The notes under the pieces were generated by a model. It was not told the DNA's origin, searched no databases, and saw nothing but the letters and a program-made list of their open reading frames with translations. DNA of 64,000 nucleotides from Clostridium_AD sp050717535. GTDB lineage: Bacteria > Bacillota > Clostridia > Clostridiales > Clostridiaceae. Where the stretch lies: assembly GCF_050717535.1 (NCBI RefSeq), contig NZ_JBOITM010000080.1, positions 17,955 through 81,954 of the forward strand, read 5' to 3'. Shown one piece after another: positions 37,135-46,613 of the stretch. The position numbers and the translations under genes were made by a program. Numbering within the stretch: position 1 is the first letter of the stretch; every line of letters begins with the position of its first letter.

Positions 37135-37851
37135 TTATTCTTGAATATTCTCAATATTTTTTTTAATCTTGTCTTCAATTTCTAGTAGTATTTTTTGTTG
37201 GTAAAACATTAGCAAATAACAGATAATACTTGATGCAAATACTAATATAAATGTAGACACTTTAAAAAGTACAAAGCCTACAACTATAAAGCTAGCTAAA
37301 TTTAATAGTGTAATATGAATTTTTTTAATGGAGTAGTACCCTGCAGTTTTAAGAACATCTTTCCAACCTAAATAAAATCTTGATATTATTGGGTATACAT
37401 AAAGACTTATTAAAAAAATAAGTGTAATAATTATAAAAATAAGGGAAATTAAAATCTGAGGGTAACCCTTTGAAATAAAAAATTTAGAATCAATAAAAAG
37501 TATACCTATCAGAATTATTTCTAAAGTCCAAAAAAATAATGACTGAAAAAAATTGGCTTTATAAGCTTTAAAAAAATCTTTTGTAATACTGATGTCTTTT
37601 TCTCTGATGAGTTTTCCCATTACACTAAGTAGTGCAGTGGCGGCAGGTCCTACTGGAATACAACATAAAATAATAACAGAAACAAACCAGGGTGGTATTT
37701 GTTGCCCACCATTAGAGAGAATCACAAGCAATATGAAAAGTAGTGGAATATTGAGAAGGCAAAAATATAGATTGCCCAGGAAAAACCAAAATATGTAGTT
37801 AGTTATGGTGTGAATAGGTCCTTCACCAAATTCTCTGTTTGTTTTAGCCAT
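37135..37851 (-). CDS. YesL-type DUF624 membrane protein
   Basis: The 238-residue protein has five or six membrane helices and the DUF624 pattern: a short polar start, TNYIFWFFLGNLYFCLLNIP, and CIPVGPAATALLSVMGKLIREKD before the first long cytoplasmic loop. In Bacillus such genes sit beside polysaccharide-uptake systems; here there is none. I chose the ATG just after TTGGAGG (MAKTNREFGEG); an upstream ATG overlaps the site. The function is unknown. Confidence 0.8.
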   Translation of the reverse strand: MAKTNREFGEGPIHTITNYIFWFFLGNLYFCLLNIPLLFILLVILSNGGQQIPPWFVSVIILCCIPVGPAATALLSVMGKLIREKDISITKDFFKAYKANFFQSLFFWTLEIILIGILFIDSKFFISKGYPQILISLIFIIITLIFLISLYVYPIISRFYLGWKDVLKTAGYYSIKKIHITLLNLASFIVVGFVLFKVSTFILVFASSIICYLLMFYQQKILLEIEDKIKKNIENIQE

Positions 37852-38178
37852 TTTATCCTCCAATTGCATTTATGAAATGCTACTATCTAAATAAGATTTA
37901 ATCAAGTATATAAGTAAGTAAATCTAAATAAATATTAATAAAGTAAATTTTTTAAACTACTTAAAATGTAACATAAATTGTGTGAAATGCAAATAGGTAG
38001 AAGATATAAAAAACATAACAGGATTTTGTAACTATTCACCTACTATTTTAAACATCCCATGAAGTCACATGATATAATAAATGATTATTTATCATTGCAC
38101 TTATAATTATATTGTTTTATTATTGAATTATACAGTGATACAAATTATTGGATATAACTAGATAGGGGGATGTTAAAA
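37852..38178. other. AT-rich divergent intergenic region
   Basis: It separates the minus-strand DUF624 gene from the plus-strand oxidoreductase, so both promoters should lie here. I see no hairpin, repeat or small gene. Confidence 0.5.
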
Positions 38179-39081
38179 ATGAAGGTCGGAATTATTGGAC
38201 TTGGAGATATAGCGCAAAAGGGATACTTACCCGTTCTAACCCAAAAAGAAAATATAGAGCTAATACTCTGTACCAGGAATATGGACACACTTAAGAAGTT
38301 ATCAAAAAAATATAGAATTAATCAATATGTTCAAACCATAGATGATTTAATAAAAAAGGGCATAGATGCGGCTTTTGTTAGTACTGCCACAGAGGCACAT
38401 TTTCAAATAGCAGAAAAGCTTCTTACAAACGGAATTAATGTATATATAGATAAACCCATATCCTTAAATTTTAATGAAACTCAAAAGCTAGTAACTCTAG
38501 CCAAGGAAAAGGGTTTAGTTGCTATGGTAGGATTTAATAGAAGGTTCGCTCCTATGATAAAAGAACTAAAAGAACATGGTAAAGCAGATATCATTATTAT
38601 TCAGAAAAATAGATTTCAATTTCCAGATTACACAAGACGTGCTATTGTTGAAGATTTTGTACATGTTGTCGATACTCTTCGGTTTTTAATGGACAGTGAG
38701 GTCAAAGATATTAAAGTTCGCCATTTAGAGAAAGATAACTTACTTCATAATGTAGTTATTCAATTAACTTCTGAAGAATGCACTGCTATTGGAATTATGA
38801 ATAGAAACAATGGTGTTACTGAGGAAATAATAGAATATATGACAGCTGAAAATAAATATGTGGTAGAAAATTTTGTAGAAACCACTGAGTTTCATAATAA
38901 AGAAAAGACTACATCAAAATTTGGTGATTGGGAGCCTACATTATATAAACGTGGATTTTATCAAATAGTAGATCATTTTTTAAATTGTGTTGAGAATAAT
39001 ATAACACCAAACCCATCTATTTCAGATTCACTAATTACACATGATATTTGTGAAAAGATTGTAATGATGATAACAAAATAA
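38179..39081 (+). CDS. Gfo/Idh/MocA family oxidoreductase
   Basis: The 300-residue NAD(P)-dependent dehydrogenase has a Rossmann start MKVGIIGLGDIAQKGYLP, the EKP-like signature in VYIDKPISLN near residue 95, and VGFNRRFAPMIKELKEHG. The C-terminal domain has the His-containing EDFVHVVDTLRFLMD. Substrates in this family are sugars or cyclitols; none is indicated by neighbours. An ATG three codons upstream lies inside the GGGGG site, so the second ATG is preferred. It is monocistronic with a strong terminator. Confidence 0.88.
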   Translation: MKVGIIGLGDIAQKGYLPVLTQKENIELILCTRNMDTLKKLSKKYRINQYVQTIDDLIKKGIDAAFVSTATEAHFQIAEKLLTNGINVYIDKPISLNFNETQKLVTLAKEKGLVAMVGFNRRFAPMIKELKEHGKADIIIIQKNRFQFPDYTRRAIVEDFVHVVDTLRFLMDSEVKDIKVRHLEKDNLLHNVVIQLTSEECTAIGIMNRNNGVTEEIIEYMTAENKYVVENFVETTEFHNKEKTTSKFGDWEPTLYKRGFYQIVDHFLNCVENNITPNPSISDSLITHDICEKIVMMITK

Positions 39082-39091
39082 TTTTAAAAGA

Positions 39092-39130
39092 GAACAGACC
39101 ATATTTCTATTGGAAATATGGTCTGTTTTA
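39092..39130 (+). terminator. Terminator of the Gfo/Idh/MocA gene
   Basis: AACAGACCATATTTC pairs with GAAATATGGTCTGTT, followed by T. Confidence 0.9.
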
Positions 39131-39365
39131 TACTAATTGCTGGATATTACAAATAATCTTAATGCAGGGGTAATAATGGTTTAATTTACTTAGTTAATAT
39201 TTTTAGTTTATTTTCTTCATTAGGAGTTAGAATTTTGAAATCTCTTGAAGCTTTCACAGGACAACTAAACTTGTTTTAATCATAGTTTTAAAATCTAAAA
39301 TTTTTAATTAATTGTTGCAAAATACTTTTAATAGAATGATAATAATATTGAGGTGAGCTATTATT

Positions 39366-39968
39366 ATGAAATCACTATATAAAGTATGGAAAGACACAAA
39401 AAAAGCCCATGAAGACAAAGAAACTTGTATTAGAAAATTTAATGAAGGTGGTAAATCTATTGCTAATATTAAATGTGCTTTTAATGCCAATATATTAATA
39501 AATAATTTTGGAATTTTATATAACACTACAATAGACTCTGAATATTTTTTTATACCAATTCAAAGCATAAAAAAAGTTGAAGTTAAAACTGATGAAGAAC
39601 TTTCAAATCATGTTATTGATAATAAAATACCTCTAATTGGTGATTTAAATTTTCTACGAAAAGTTCATTTTTTCTTAAAAATAAACTATATAGAGAACAA
39701 TATTGAATTAGAGAAAACTATAGAATCTAAAATGGCAGCTTTGGGGGCGACTTCAATTGTAAAAGCTAGAGCACAGTATAATCAAGATAACCCAAAGTCT
39801 TTATTGCAAGAGCTTAAGTATATACCTGAATCTAGGTCCTTTAATGAGGGCGATAGAGCTATAGATATACCAGAGCAAATAAATAAGTTGTTTGAGTTAG
39901 TAGAAAAGGGAGCCCTTTCTTTAGATGAGTTTAATCAAAAGAAAAAAGAACTTCTATTAAAAATGTAA
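39366..39968 (+). CDS. SHOCT-domain protein of unknown function
   Basis: The 200-residue protein has a beta-rich middle (about 30-115; ANILINNFGILYNTTIDSEYF, PIQSIKKVEVK) that looks like a membrane-associated PH-like domain. The C-terminal SHOCT motif (about 166-200; IPEQINKLFELVEKGALSLDEF then KKKELL) is typical of short oligomerisation helices at protein ends. There is no membrane segment. GAGGTG precedes the ATG. An SDR gene follows after 43 bases, possibly in the same transcript. Confidence 0.7.
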   Translation: MKSLYKVWKDTKKAHEDKETCIRKFNEGGKSIANIKCAFNANILINNFGILYNTTIDSEYFFIPIQSIKKVEVKTDEELSNHVIDNKIPLIGDLNFLRKVHFFLKINYIENNIELEKTIESKMAALGATSIVKARAQYNQDNPKSLLQELKYIPESRSFNEGDRAIDIPEQINKLFELVEKGALSLDEFNQKKKELLLKM

Positions 39969-40011
39969 AAAAAGAATATTATAAAGAAAAATTATAAGTT
40001 AGGAGATATAT

Positions 40012-40752
40012 ATGAATTTAAAAGGTAAGGTAGCTATAGTTACAGGGGGATCTAGAGGAATTGGAAAAGGTATTGCTATAGAACTAGCGAAAGCTGGGGC
40101 TTGTGTAGTTATAAATTATAAAAGTAATGATGAAGCAGCTGAAAAAACGCTGCAGGAAATTAAAGAAATAGGGGCTTATGCCATAAAAATCAAAGGTGAT
40201 GTAAGTGATTATGAATTTTCAAAGGATATGATAAAAACTACCCTTGAAAAACTAGGTAAAATAGATATCTTGATAAATAATGCAGGTATCTCAAAGGTAG
40301 GGTTATTTATGGATGCGTCGCCAGTTGAATGGGATAATATTATAAATGTAAATCTTAAGGGTACCATTAATTGTTCTCATAGTGTAGTAAAAGAAATGAT
40401 AAAGCAAAAGAGTGGAATCATAATAAATATATCTTCCATGTGGGGGAATGTAGGTGCTTCTTGTGAAGTGATTTACTCAGCATCTAAAGGAGCGATTAAT
40501 TCTTTTACAAAGGCACTAGCTAAGGAACTGGCACCTTCAAATATTAGGGTTAATGCCATAGCTCCAGGGGTTATAGATACAGAAATGAATGCTTGGCTCA
40601 GCAGTGAAGATCGTAAATCCTTAACAGCTGAGATACCTATGATGAAGTTTGGAGAAGTTTGTGACGTTGGTATGCTTGTAACTTTTTTAGCCAGTGAAAA
40701 TTCAAAATATATTACGGGACAAGTAATAACAATAGATGGGGGAATGCAATAG
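40012..40752 (+). CDS. SDR oxidoreductase (FabG/YmfI-like)
   Basis: The 246-residue short-chain dehydrogenase shows the NADP motif GGSRGIGKGIA at 12-22, NNAG near 88, catalytic Ser in NISSMWGNVGA and Tyr-x-x-x-Lys in YSASKGAINSF. FabG-type keto-acyl reductases fit, but the SSMWGNVGASCEVIYSASKG stretch resembles YmfI, the reductase that modifies elongation factor P. No fab or efp gene lies nearby to decide. AGGAGA precedes the ATG. Confidence 0.85.
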   Translation: MNLKGKVAIVTGGSRGIGKGIAIELAKAGACVVINYKSNDEAAEKTLQEIKEIGAYAIKIKGDVSDYEFSKDMIKTTLEKLGKIDILINNAGISKVGLFMDASPVEWDNIINVNLKGTINCSHSVVKEMIKQKSGIIINISSMWGNVGASCEVIYSASKGAINSFTKALAKELAPSNIRVNAIAPGVIDTEMNAWLSSEDRKSLTAEIPMMKFGEVCDVGMLVTFLASENSKYITGQVITIDGGMQ

Positions 40753-40884
40753 CCGCTTTAAATAAATTAATAAATTATTAATACTTTCTTAAGGTACAGT
40801 TAATATTTGACTCCATTTATATGATATAATTATGTTATCACTTAGAAAATAAATACTATAAAATGAAAGAAGGAAAATATTATC

Positions 40885-41214
40885 ATGGAATATACAAAGG
40901 GCAAAAACATAATTTCAAAGTTAATGAAATCAGCAATATCTATTGGTATTTTTATTATTTTAGTAGTCACAATACCTTATATAGCTATCTTTGTTATTAG
41001 AGCCTTATTTTTTATTGCTGTTTTCGGAGTTTTAGCATGGTATGGGTTTAAACTAGTAAAAACAATTAAAAGTTATATATATAAAATAAGGACGAAAAAC
41101 GATGCTACAATAAAATCTGATATATCTAGCAATGACACATTTACAGCAGATTCCATTGATATTAATTATGAAGATAGCACTGTTATTGATGTGGATTATG
41201 AAAAAGTAGAATAA
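40885..41214 (+). CDS. Small membrane protein with acidic tail (109 aa)
   Basis: Two membrane helices (about residues 15-36 and 38-56; SIGIFIILVVTIPYIAIFVI and FFIAVFGVLAWYGF) are joined by a tight turn. A basic stretch and a cytoplasmic acidic tail rich in Asp and Ser follow, ending TVIDVDYEKVE. GAAGGA precedes the ATG. I do not recognise the family. It has its own terminator. Confidence 0.65.
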   Translation: MEYTKGKNIISKLMKSAISIGIFIILVVTIPYIAIFVIRALFFIAVFGVLAWYGFKLVKTIKSYIYKIRTKNDATIKSDISSNDTFTADSIDINYEDSTVIDVDYEKVE

Positions 41215-41261
41215 GGCATATTCTATTAAAGTTATAGTATGTTTATAAAGGACATTTTAGA

Positions 41262-41290
41262 GACCAGTCTATATCTTAGATTGGTTTTTT
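41262..41290 (+). terminator. Terminator hairpin
   Basis: ACCAGTCTA pairs with TAGATTGGT (one G-U), then a T run. Confidence 0.8.
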
Positions 41291-41392
41291 GCTTGTTTAT
41301 TTTTATAGGCACTTTACTTTAATTTATAAAGCCCTTATAACTTATAGCAATATTTGATATAATTTTAGTAATAGCTTGATTGGGGGTCAGCA

Positions 41393-42079
41393 ATGAGCAG
41401 AATATTAATAGTCGAAGACGAAGAGTCTATTAGGAAGTTTATTAAAATTAGTTTAAAGAGAAAAAAATTTGAAGTTTTTGAAGCTGGATCGGCAGAAGAA
41501 GGTTTGCAAAAAATACTTCAGGAAAATCCAGACCTTGTTATATTAGACATTATGCTACCTGGTATGAATGGGTTTGAACTTTGTGAAAAATTAAAAAAGC
41601 AAAATGAAAACATTGGAATAATCATTTTAACAGCCAGAGGTCAAGATATGGATAAGATAATGGGACTAGAATTTGGTGCAGATGACTATATGGTTAAGCC
41701 CTTTAATCCATTAGAACTTATTGCAAGAATCAATTCCCTCTTAAGGCGAATGAATCATAAAAATAAAGAACAATCGAATTTTATTAATTCACGAGAATTT
41801 AGAATTGATTTATATTCAAAGAAAATCTTCAAAAATGATATAGAATTAGATTTAACTCCAAAAGAATTTTTGCTTATGAAAATGTTTATACAAAATCCTA
41901 GTAAAGCATTGAGTAGAGATGAACTTTTAAATGTAATTTGGGGATATGAGTATATAGGAGATACTAAAATAGTTGATGTGAATATTAGAAGACTTAGAAG
42001 CAAAGTTGAAAAAGATCCATCAGAGCCTCATTATATAGAAACAGTTTGGGGTACAGGGTATAGATGGGGGGAGTCTTAA
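41393..42079 (+). CDS. OmpR-family response regulator
   Basis: The 228-residue regulator has a receiver domain (1-120) with acidic pocket EDEE near residue 9, phosphoacceptor Asp52 in LVILDIMLPG, Thr in ILTARG and Lys in MVKPFNP. A winged-helix DNA-binding domain (130-228) shows LDLTPKEFLLMKMF, SRDELLNVIWGYEY, VDVNIRRLRSKVE and a GTGYRWG end. The kinase gene starts at the next base after the stop. The target genes are unknown; the third gene of the operon, a lipoprotein, suggests an envelope signal. Confidence 0.93.
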   Translation: MSRILIVEDEESIRKFIKISLKRKKFEVFEAGSAEEGLQKILQENPDLVILDIMLPGMNGFELCEKLKKQNENIGIIILTARGQDMDKIMGLEFGADDYMVKPFNPLELIARINSLLRRMNHKNKEQSNFINSREFRIDLYSKKIFKNDIELDLTPKEFLLMKMFIQNPSKALSRDELLNVIWGYEYIGDTKIVDVNIRRLRSKVEKDPSEPHYIETVWGTGYRWGES

Positions 42080-43462
42080 GTGAGCTCCATAAGAACAAAG
42101 CTTGTTGGAAGTTATTTATTGGTTATATTGATTACTGTCATAATTGTAGAGGGATTTTTAATAGCAGGAACTCGGAAATACTATTATAAAAATGTAGAGT
42201 CAAATTTATCCAATCAGTTAATGTTATCCACTAGCTTTTATAATACATATTTAGCATCAGCAAATGTGAAAGAGAATGTAGCTAATAATGTAGATGTGTT
42301 TTATGAGAAGATTAATGCGGAAGTTCAAATTATAGATTTAAATGGATTTGTAATTATGGATTCCTTAGGAGTAATGCCAGCAGGAAAATTGGAGAGTAAT
42401 GATTTTATAGAAGCCTCGGCTGGAAAAATCGGTAGCATAATTGATAGACAAAAATATGAAAATGAGGGAGTTATGACAGTAGCATATCCATTATTTTATA
42501 ATGGAAAAATAAATGGTGTATTGAGATTTATAACTTCACTTAAGAAGATTGATGAGGATATTTATCAGCTATCTAGATTTTTCTTAATTACTGGGGGAGT
42601 AGTTATTATACTTTCTGGAATAGTAAGCTTATTTATTTCTAGTCTTATTACAAGTCCTATAAAAAAAATAATGAATGGTGCGGAAAAAATGGCCAGTGGT
42701 AATTTCATTGAGAAAATCAAAATAAATTCAGATGATGAATTGGGGCAACTTGCAAAAACCTTGAATTATATGACAGAGGAAATATTGAAAAGTGAAAGAA
42801 TGAAGGATGAATTTATTGCTTCTGTTTCACATGAGCTCAGAACTCCATTAACATCTATAAAAGGATGGTCTATTGTTTTAAATTCTAGTGAACTAGAGGA
42901 TGTAGAAGAACTGAAAGAAGGACTTGAAATTATAGAACAAGAATCTGATAGATTAACTTTTTTAGTTGAGGACTTGCTTGATTTTTCTAAATTATCCTCA
43001 GGAAAAGTATCTATAAAAAGGGATTTTGTTGATATAAAGGATGTGTTAAATAATATTAAAAAGCAGACCATACCTAGGGCTTTAAAGGAGAATATCCATC
43101 TTAATTTAGTTATAGATGAAGATTTACCTAAAATATTTGTAGATAAAAACAGATTAAAACAAGTGTTTATAAATGTTTTGGATAATGCCTTTAAATTTAC
43201 ACCTGATGGAGGGAATGTAAGTATAAGAGCTAATTTAGAAGGCGATAATATTGTTATTCAAATAATAGATACAGGATGTGGCATACCAAAAGATGAATTA
43301 CCAAGGGTAAAAGAAAAGTTTTTCAAAGGTAAGAATGCTAATTCTAAAAATGGTATAGGACTTTCTATATGCGACGAAATTATTAAGCTTCACGAAGGTA
43401 AACTTCATATTACTAGTGTGCTTGGCAAAGGAACGGAAGTATGCATAATTATTCCAATATAA
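42080..43462 (+). CDS. Membrane sensor histidine kinase
   Basis: The 460-residue kinase has an N-terminal helix (about 10-30), an extracytoplasmic sensor region (30-165), a second helix (about 167-190; FFLITGGVVIILSGIVSLFI), HAMP (190-240), HisKA with phosphorylated His251 in SVSHELRTPLTSIKGW, and HATPase with NVLDNAFKFTPDGG, DTGCGIPKDELP and NGIGLSICDEII. The start is GTG, abutting the regulator stop, so translation is coupled. The sensor region does not match a domain I recognise. Confidence 0.93.
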   Translation: MSSIRTKLVGSYLLVILITVIIVEGFLIAGTRKYYYKNVESNLSNQLMLSTSFYNTYLASANVKENVANNVDVFYEKINAEVQIIDLNGFVIMDSLGVMPAGKLESNDFIEASAGKIGSIIDRQKYENEGVMTVAYPLFYNGKINGVLRFITSLKKIDEDIYQLSRFFLITGGVVIILSGIVSLFISSLITSPIKKIMNGAEKMASGNFIEKIKINSDDELGQLAKTLNYMTEEILKSERMKDEFIASVSHELRTPLTSIKGWSIVLNSSELEDVEELKEGLEIIEQESDRLTFLVEDLLDFSKLSSGKVSIKRDFVDIKDVLNNIKKQTIPRALKENIHLNLVIDEDLPKIFVDKNRLKQVFINVLDNAFKFTPDGGNVSIRANLEGDNIVIQIIDTGCGIPKDELPRVKEKFFKGKNANSKNGIGLSICDEIIKLHEGKLHITSVLGKGTEVCIIIPI

Positions 43463-43498
43463 GATGAAAGCATTTATTCTATGCAAGGGAGAAAAGTT

Positions 43499-45019
43499 AT
43501 GAAAAAAATATTATCACTATTTATTTTAGTAATAGTACTTATAAATTTAACAGCCTGTAGTAATGTTGATTTATCAACATCAAGCAGAGTAATCCCGCCT
43601 AAAGTGCCTCTACCAATAGTTGGTGTTTGGAAGGTTGAGAGCTATGCTTATTCAGCTGTATCTAAAATGCTTGAAGAGGAAGCAAAGGAGTGGATTGGAA
43701 AAAAAGCTTATTTTGCAGAACAAAAAATTGTTCTGCCAGATGATAAGTGTGAAAAACCTGAATTTAAAATTAAAAGTGTTGATACAAAGACATATTTATA
43801 TAACAATTACAAATCTTATATGGAAGATCTTCGTATAAATCAAAATGAAATTAAGATTATTACTATTACTTCTAATCAAAATTATTTTAGAGATATTATA
43901 AAAATTGATGATAGTAAGATCGTTTTAATAAAGGATGGTGTATTTTTCTTTCTTTCAAAACAAGCTAATGAAAACAAAATAAGCATAGATGATATTAAAA
44001 ATGAAAAGCAGTTACCCTATAGTAAATTAGAACCATATGTAAAGAAGCATCAATCTGGTCTTTTATTGGGGTTGAAATATTATAAAACTGTTGATTCTAA
44101 ATTGCCCTATGATAATAAAAATAGACCAATATTGGAACCTATATATAGAACATTATGGATTAACAATGATGGGTCAATTCAGCCAATATTAGAACTGCCA
44201 TTTTTATTTGTTCCAAGGAGAACTGGATTTTGGAAACTCCAGGTTAAGAGAGAAATTACTAATAATTATGGTAGGGATTTCTTAATAGCATCTCCCGTAG
44301 AAAATGAAATTAAAACAGAAAAAATAAAAGTTAATAGTGAATACTATTATGATTTTAAAAGCATTAATTTTGTTGGAAACGATTATGTGTGTTATGAAAG
44401 AGATATGGCAAGTGCTGCAAATGATGATAAGCAAACAACAGAGGCTCATTCATTGGAAGTGGTTCCACTTGACACAATATACACTGGGTCAGAAGTCCCG
44501 ATTTCTGCATCAAAAGTGTTAGGAGAAAAGGGAATGGAAGGTCTAAATTCTGGTGCAAAATCATATTTAAGGACTATACCAGAAAGAGATAAAAATTTAT
44601 TGAAAGATACTCCATCACCAACAAATTTTGGACTTTTTAGAGAAAATGGGAAATGGTTATTACGTGGAAGATTGGACTATTTAAATCCATCTGTAAAAAA
44701 TGAGTATGTGGACTTTAATCTTCCTAATAAAGCCCCTGATAATTTAGTGAACTATGATTCAATATTTCCATCATGGGAGGTTATAAAACAAAAGGTACCC
44801 AATGCAGTAGATGGATATACTTCCCCTAATAAGGATATTGTAGTTGTGCTAACAAAATCAAAATTATTAGTTTATGCTATAAAAAATAATGCTTTAGGAG
44901 AATCACCACTAAAAGAGCTCCAACTTAAAAGTTCAGAGATATCGGTTATGGCACAATGGGCCACGGATGATTACGTTAAAATTTGGTCTGATGCAGTAAA
45001 GAAAATAAAAGGGAAATAG
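43499..45019 (+). CDS. Large lipoprotein of unknown function
   Basis: The 506-residue secreted lipoprotein starts MKKILSLFILVIVLINLTAC, ending the signal with lipobox LTAC. Its mature part has repeated beta-like elements (VPLPIVGVWKVESYAY, ILELPFLFVPRRTGFWKLQV, NFGLFRENGKWLLRGRLDYL) that look like a sensor or binding domain. It follows the histidine kinase by 36 bases. I chose the ATG after AAGGGAGA. I recognise no enzyme motif; it may report to, or be controlled by, the kinase. Confidence 0.8.
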   Translation: MKKILSLFILVIVLINLTACSNVDLSTSSRVIPPKVPLPIVGVWKVESYAYSAVSKMLEEEAKEWIGKKAYFAEQKIVLPDDKCEKPEFKIKSVDTKTYLYNNYKSYMEDLRINQNEIKIITITSNQNYFRDIIKIDDSKIVLIKDGVFFFLSKQANENKISIDDIKNEKQLPYSKLEPYVKKHQSGLLLGLKYYKTVDSKLPYDNKNRPILEPIYRTLWINNDGSIQPILELPFLFVPRRTGFWKLQVKREITNNYGRDFLIASPVENEIKTEKIKVNSEYYYDFKSINFVGNDYVCYERDMASAANDDKQTTEAHSLEVVPLDTIYTGSEVPISASKVLGEKGMEGLNSGAKSYLRTIPERDKNLLKDTPSPTNFGLFRENGKWLLRGRLDYLNPSVKNEYVDFNLPNKAPDNLVNYDSIFPSWEVIKQKVPNAVDGYTSPNKDIVVVLTKSKLLVYAIKNNALGESPLKELQLKSSEISVMAQWATDDYVKIWSDAVKKIKGK

Positions 45020-45192
45020 TATATTCACAATTATTTATAAAAAGTATTCTATGATTACAATTAATGCAAATGAAATTTTAAAAATTAACTATTTTATAAA
45101 AATTACCAGGAAATATAAAGGAGTTTATTACACTTTTGAAGAATACCATGCAGTATAAAAGCTTTACACAGTAGATAAGGGGGACATACAAA

Positions 45193-46041
45193 ATGCAAAT
45201 AGAAATTATCAAATTTATACAATCTATAACATCACCATTTTTGGATGTATTCTTTCAAATAGTTACAATGACTGGGGAAGAGTATTTTTATATTATTGCA
45301 GCAGCCATAATATTTTGGTGTGTAAATAAAAAGTTTGGGTATAAATTAGGGTTTGCGTTATTGACAGGAACAATTGTAAATACTGTGTTAAAAAATTTAG
45401 TAAATGCATCAAGACCTATAGGAGTTATAGGGATAAGATCACTAAGAGTTCAAACTGCTACAGGACAATCTTTTCCAAGTGGACATACCCAAGGAACATC
45501 TACCTTTTGGGTTTCATGGATGGTTCAGTTGAAAAGAAAATGGATTTATATATTTGGAACCATAGCAATCATTTTAGTCGCATTTTCTAGGATGTATCTT
45601 GGGGTGCATTATCCAATAGATGTAATTGGTGGAATGATAGTTGGAACTATATGGGTTTTTATTTCAAATTATATTTTTGAATATGCTGAATCAACTAAAA
45701 AAACTTGGGTATTAATGATAATTGTTGTGCCCATGCTTATTGGGATGATTTTTCTTAGAGAAAAGACTTATTACACAATATCAGGAACAGTTTTGGGGTT
45801 CTATATTGGATATGTACTAGAGTCAAAGTATGTGCAGTATGATGTTAGAAATACTAAGATAAAACAGCTAATAAAATTATTGTTTGGATTAACTGTACTC
45901 ATAACTTTAAAATTCATATTAAAGAAAATTTTACCTATTAATATTCTTGCTGATTTTTTTAGATATTTTGTAGTTGGATTGTGGATTACCATTGGAGCAC
46001 CTTGCATATTCAAAAGATTTCGTGGAAGCATCGAATTTTAA
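45193..46041 (+). CDS. PAP2-family membrane phosphatase
   Basis: The 282-residue protein has about eight membrane helices. The three PAP2 phosphatase motifs are complete: KNLVNASRP near residue 70-78, PSGHTQ near 96, and SRMYLGVHYPIDVIGG near 133-148. Substrates in this family are lipid phosphates, such as phosphatidic acid or undecaprenyl diphosphate. GGGGGA precedes the ATG. It lies 170 bases after the lipoprotein gene and may be separate. Confidence 0.9.
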   Translation: MQIEIIKFIQSITSPFLDVFFQIVTMTGEEYFYIIAAAIIFWCVNKKFGYKLGFALLTGTIVNTVLKNLVNASRPIGVIGIRSLRVQTATGQSFPSGHTQGTSTFWVSWMVQLKRKWIYIFGTIAIILVAFSRMYLGVHYPIDVIGGMIVGTIWVFISNYIFEYAESTKKTWVLMIIVVPMLIGMIFLREKTYYTISGTVLGFYIGYVLESKYVQYDVRNTKIKQLIKLLFGLTVLITLKFILKKILPINILADFFRYFVVGLWITIGAPCIFKRFRGSIEF

Positions 46042-46113
46042 AAAAATAAAAAGAATATAATTTTAGAAATAGAAGAACCTATAGGTATGAATATAGAAAA
46101 GGGAGATGTTTTT

Positions 46114-46245
46114 ATGCCTAAAGATAGTCAACCTGATAATAAATTTTCTAGATTAGTTAAAAGTAACTATGATACTCCAATAACTAGAGAAACTGCAAAA
46201 AATAACAATGCTACAAATAAAAAACAGTCTACCAATAGAAAATAA
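46114..46245 (+). CDS. Small hydrophilic protein (43 aa)
   Basis: GGGAGATG lies just before ATG. The 43 codons start MPKDSQPDNKFSRLVKSNYD and end NNNATNKKQSTNRK. It is basic and Asn-rich, with no hydrophobic helix. A perfect terminator starts at the next base after the stop, which supports a real gene. It resembles small spore-type proteins in composition only. Confidence 0.6.
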   Translation: MPKDSQPDNKFSRLVKSNYDTPITRETAKNNNATNKKQSTNRK

Positions 46246-46287
46246 GAAAAACAGGAGTAAATAAAACTTATTTACTCCTGTTTTTTA
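46246..46287 (+). terminator. Terminator of the 43-residue gene
   Basis: AAAAACAGGAGTAAATA pairs with TATTTACTCCTGTTTTT around AAACT. Confidence 0.9.
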
Positions 46288-46405
46288 TACAGGCCTGTAA
46301 ATTAAACATAGCCTCTAATGAGTTAATTATTAGGCATAAGTCATATAATTACCTAAGAAATAAAAAAAGTTCTCATAATTTATTGCATTATCACAATATT
46401 ATGTT

Positions 46406-46455
46406 AGAATTTATATATGTTATTATTTTAAAAAATAATAACATATATAAATTCT
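46406..46455 (+). repeat. Perfect 24-bp inverted repeat in cysS leader
   Basis: AGAATTTATATATGTTATTA and the following TTTT pair exactly with the inverse arm that ends at 46455. The stem is pure A/T-rich with almost no loop. Confidence 0.75.
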
Positions 46456-46499
46456 AGATAGTTAATCCCAGGTAAAAGTCTGTGGTTGTTTATGATTTA

Positions 46500-46533
46500 A
46501 AGCTGCAGTATGCCTGTGGCTTTTTATATTTTT
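46500..46533 (+). terminator. Attenuator-like terminator before cysS
   Basis: GCTGCAG pairs with CTGTGGC (two G-U) around TATGC, followed by TTTTTATATTTTT. cysS starts about 80 bases on. Either it ends a small RNA or it is a cysS attenuator. No T-box core is present. Confidence 0.5.
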
Positions 46534-46613
46534 AAATGCAGAAGTTTAATTATTAGTGTAAGTTACTACAAAGTAGTAGCTGCTATTATACTATTTAAAA
46601 AGGAGTGAATATA

